Below the pieces are notes generated by a model. It made no database searches. It was not told the DNA's origin and saw only the letters and a list, made by a program, of their open reading frames with translations. DNA of 64,000 bases. Origin: Quercus robur (Eukaryota; Streptophyta; Magnoliopsida; Fagales; Fagaceae). Within the stretch, counting starts at the first letter, position 1. Every line of letters starts with the position of its first letter. The translations under genes were made by a program, and so were the position numbers. Below are positions 61,778-64,000 of this stretch, in pieces. Where the stretch lies: contig NC_065538.1 of assembly GCF_932294415.1 (NCBI RefSeq), positions 11,104,330 to 11,168,329 of the forward strand, given 5' to 3'.

Positions 61778-63057
61778 CTTTTGAAGGTAAACCGGTTCTC
61801 ACCTTGTATTTTGGAGGGAAACATTTAACATGTATCATTAGACTATAGGAGTGTACATGTAAAAGTCTTTTTTCATTTATGTTGAATTTTTTTGTTCAAC
61901 TACGTGGAGGACTAACTATAGTTAGTGTTGGACCATGTAAGATAAAACATTTGTTTATCTGTATATATTAAGAGGATTCAGAAAGTTAGTTATTGTTTTT
62001 TTTTCCGGTCAAAAATACCCCTAAATTAATTAACCAACAATTTTAAAATGGGGTTAAAATAGTAAATTGACAAACGAAAGTTAGTTATTGCTTTTTAAAC
62101 TATCAAAAATACCCCTATCTAAAACTTAAAAATAGGGTTAAAATAGTATATTAATAAACTCCTACTTCTATTCAATAGCATAAAAAACTCCCCACGTGTT
62201 GTCAAAAAAAAAAAAAAAAACTCCCCAAAGATGTCAAAAAAATAAAGAAACGTGTACAATAAATCTTCCCCACTTTTCTCCTCAAAAAAAGAACTTCCCA
62301 CTACTCACGTTTGTAAAAAAATAACTTCCCCTCCAAAAATTATCCCACGTTAAAAAAAAAAAGAAAAACAAATGATAAAAATTGTGTCAGTACGTTTGTA
62401 GGAAAATAACTACTCCTCCAATACAGTAAGCAAAAACTATCCCACGTTAAAAAAAAAAAAAACTTCTCAGTTGAACCCACGTCTACTCCTATTATTCCGG
62501 TTTGAAATAGAAATTTTTTTTGCACATCAACAAAAACTCTTCTCAATCATTACCATTCCTATTCCTAATTGAAATACAATTTCTATCAGGTGGCTACATC
62601 TTTGTATAAAGGAGCCTGTGTATGGTTTAATTGAATATAGAAGAGAAAACACATGGATCACGTTACTTTTTATTAGTGCCGTGGAACTTTTCAAAATCCT
62701 GTCCTTCAACAAGAACGAACTAAGGAACCGGAGGCGACAAGCTGAAGATTTTTCAAATGGTAAGATTTTTCTTTTGTTTAATTAATCAATTAATTTATTT
62801 TTCTTTGCTTAGATTTGTAATTCACTCTGCTCTCAAGATTTAGGTAATTCGTTCGTTAAATACTTATTGCAATTCTCCACCGATTTAGATAGATTTACTA
62901 ACCGTTACATTCAACATAAGATTACAAAATTATTTCTAAATTAACATTGGTGCCTTTACATGTTTGAGTAGAAAGAATTGTAGTATTTAGGCTTAGCAAA
63001 TTATAAGACAACTGAAATTTTGTGTGATATAGGTTTTTTTTTTTTTTTTTTTTTTTA
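61778..63057. other. Intergenic region with poly-A/T tracts
   Basis: Two diverged copies of a roughly 100-bp stretch begin AGTTAGTTATTG near 61985 and 62080. At about 62600-62812 a TATAAAGG, an open stretch and a GTAAGA...TTGCTTAG pair look like the 5' part of a transcript; no coding match is recognised, so it is not called a gene. Confidence 0.45.
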
Positions 63058-63145
63058 AGTCGTGTAGGTGTAAGGAATTTTTTTTTTTTTTTGCTAATAC
63101 CAGCAGATGCGTTTATGAACAATTAAAAGTCTTCAATTTTAGATA

Positions 63146-63198
<53 letters not shown>

Positions 63199-63364
63199 AA
63201 TAAATTTTAGATAAGTTAAAATCTAAGATTTTTAAGTTTTTACTTATCTAAAATTTTAAAAGGAGTAACCGAGTAAGAACCATGTATTCCGGGTGACTTT
63301 TTAAAAAGTGATAATTGATTCATATAAACCAAATTTTATTAAGCCTTCAACGTGTAGGTGTAAT

Positions 63365-63399
<35 letters not shown>

Positions 63400-63585
63400 A
63401 ATATCAGCAAATGTGTTTATGAACAATTAAAACTCTTAAATTTTAGATAAGTTTTGTTTTTATTTTTGTTTTTATTTTTTTATTTTTGAGAAAGATATTT
63501 TAGATAAGCTAAAACTTAAGATTTTAAAGTTGTTACTTATCTAAAATTTAAAATTTTAGTTAAGGAGTAACCGAGTAAGACAAAT
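63058..63585. repeat. Direct repeat pair of about 230 bp
   Basis: 63058-63285 and 63352-63585 share GTGTAGGTGTAA, a long T-run (about 44 T at 63150-63194), GTTTATGAACAATTAAAA, TTTTAGATAAG and GGAGTAACCGAGTAAGA in the same order. Confidence 0.8.
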
Positions 63586-63643
63586 TTCTAAACAATTTTA
63601 AAAGTTTTATTTTATTAAAAAACTTTAAAAAAAATAAAAGAAA

Positions 63644-63979
63644 CTAGCCTCTGAGCACGCGCTCATGCGCGTGCTCATAGGCTCTTCTATTTTTTGGGTA
63701 AGGGTTAATTTAGAACATTTATTATAATTACCTAGGGGTGTGATGAGTGTCATATGTGGAGAACTAATTTTCCAATCACAATAATTTTTCATCACAAAAA
63801 AATCTAGGGGTGTGATTGGAAAATTATTTTTCCACACATGACACTCATCACACCCCTAGGTTTTTTTTGTGATTGGAAAATGTAGTAATCCAAAATTATA
63901 ATAAATGTTCTAAATTAACCCTTACCCAAAAAATAGAAGAGCCTCTGAGTACGCGCGTGAGCGCGTGCTCAGAGGCTAG
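63644..63979. mobile_element. Palindromic element with Helitron-like ends on both sides
   Basis: 336 bp, almost completely self-complementary. Each end, read outward, has a GCGCGT hairpin, then GCTCAGAGGCTAG (left copy GCTCAGAGGCTAG on the other strand), followed by a T in the host. A hairpin shortly before CTAG, with T following, is what a Helitron 3' end looks like. A second inner palindrome (TAGGGGTGTGATGAGTG / CACTCATCACACCCCTA) lies within. No clear target duplication, no coding capacity. Confidence 0.7.
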
Positions 63980-64000
63980 TATCATTAAAGGTTTTGAGGA

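Noticed and set aside
63644-63979. Ordinary Helitron
   Set aside because: There is no 5' TC end and both termini are the same; listed instead as an unusual palindromic element.

Overview
The window is nuclear DNA from a flowering plant, most likely a woody eudicot. The evidence is spliced genes with GT-AG introns, an AT-rich background full of poly-A/T and AT/GA microsatellites, and a dense nest of plant transposons (Tat-type Ty3/gypsy, hAT, Tourist-like, Mutator-like, SINE, L1). A Fagaceae-like genome would fit some of the MITEs, but I cannot prove the species.

Left part (1-26.7 kb). A roughly 4.3-kb unit is repeated three times head to tail (A 2076-6417, B 6418-23704, C 23705-about 26640). 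Each unit begins inside the last exon of a small membrane-protein gene. A more complete but disabled copy of that gene is at 53.5-55.7 kb, and another fragment at 0.8-2.2 kb feeds into unit A. The copies serve as empty-site controls for each other. Unit B gained a 1.17-kb hAT element, a Tourist-like element, a 592-bp hAT MITE, and, inside the Tourist element, a complete 10,375-bp Tat-lineage LTR retrotransposon. Unit C gained three Tourist-like MITEs.

The retrotransposon (11454-21828) looks young and complete. It has 452-bp LTRs differing at one position, a 5-bp target duplication, a PBS, an intact gag-pol reading frame (two RNase H domains, DD35E integrase), and a region between pol and the 3' LTR that holds about 20 copies of a two-hairpin minisatellite. 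The same region carries a spliced gene on the opposite strand with its own TATA box, four coding exons and a predicted 634-residue product.

Middle part (26.7-37.6 kb). This is a degenerate duplicated block with copia-type gag remnants, a SINE and an L1 tail each with target duplications, a triplicated 343-bp unit, a large Tourist-like element and a 2,855-bp Mutator-type foldback element with a perfect 10-bp target duplication.

Right-centre (37.8-47.9 kb). A receptor-like protein gene (LRR ectodomain, one membrane span) occupies the plus strand. Its first intron contains a complete 3,532-bp hAT transposon (8-bp target duplication, 13-bp terminal repeats) that encodes an apparently intact 749-residue transposase. 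The second RLP exon has no frame-compatible acceptor that I can find, so the status of the RLP is uncertain.

Right part (48-64 kb). A 3.4-kb Mutator-type element with nested insertions comes first, then the disabled small membrane-protein gene, then an unprocessed DEAD-box helicase pseudogene with frameshifts and a lost Walker A region. A palindromic element with Helitron-like ends on both sides lies at the right edge.
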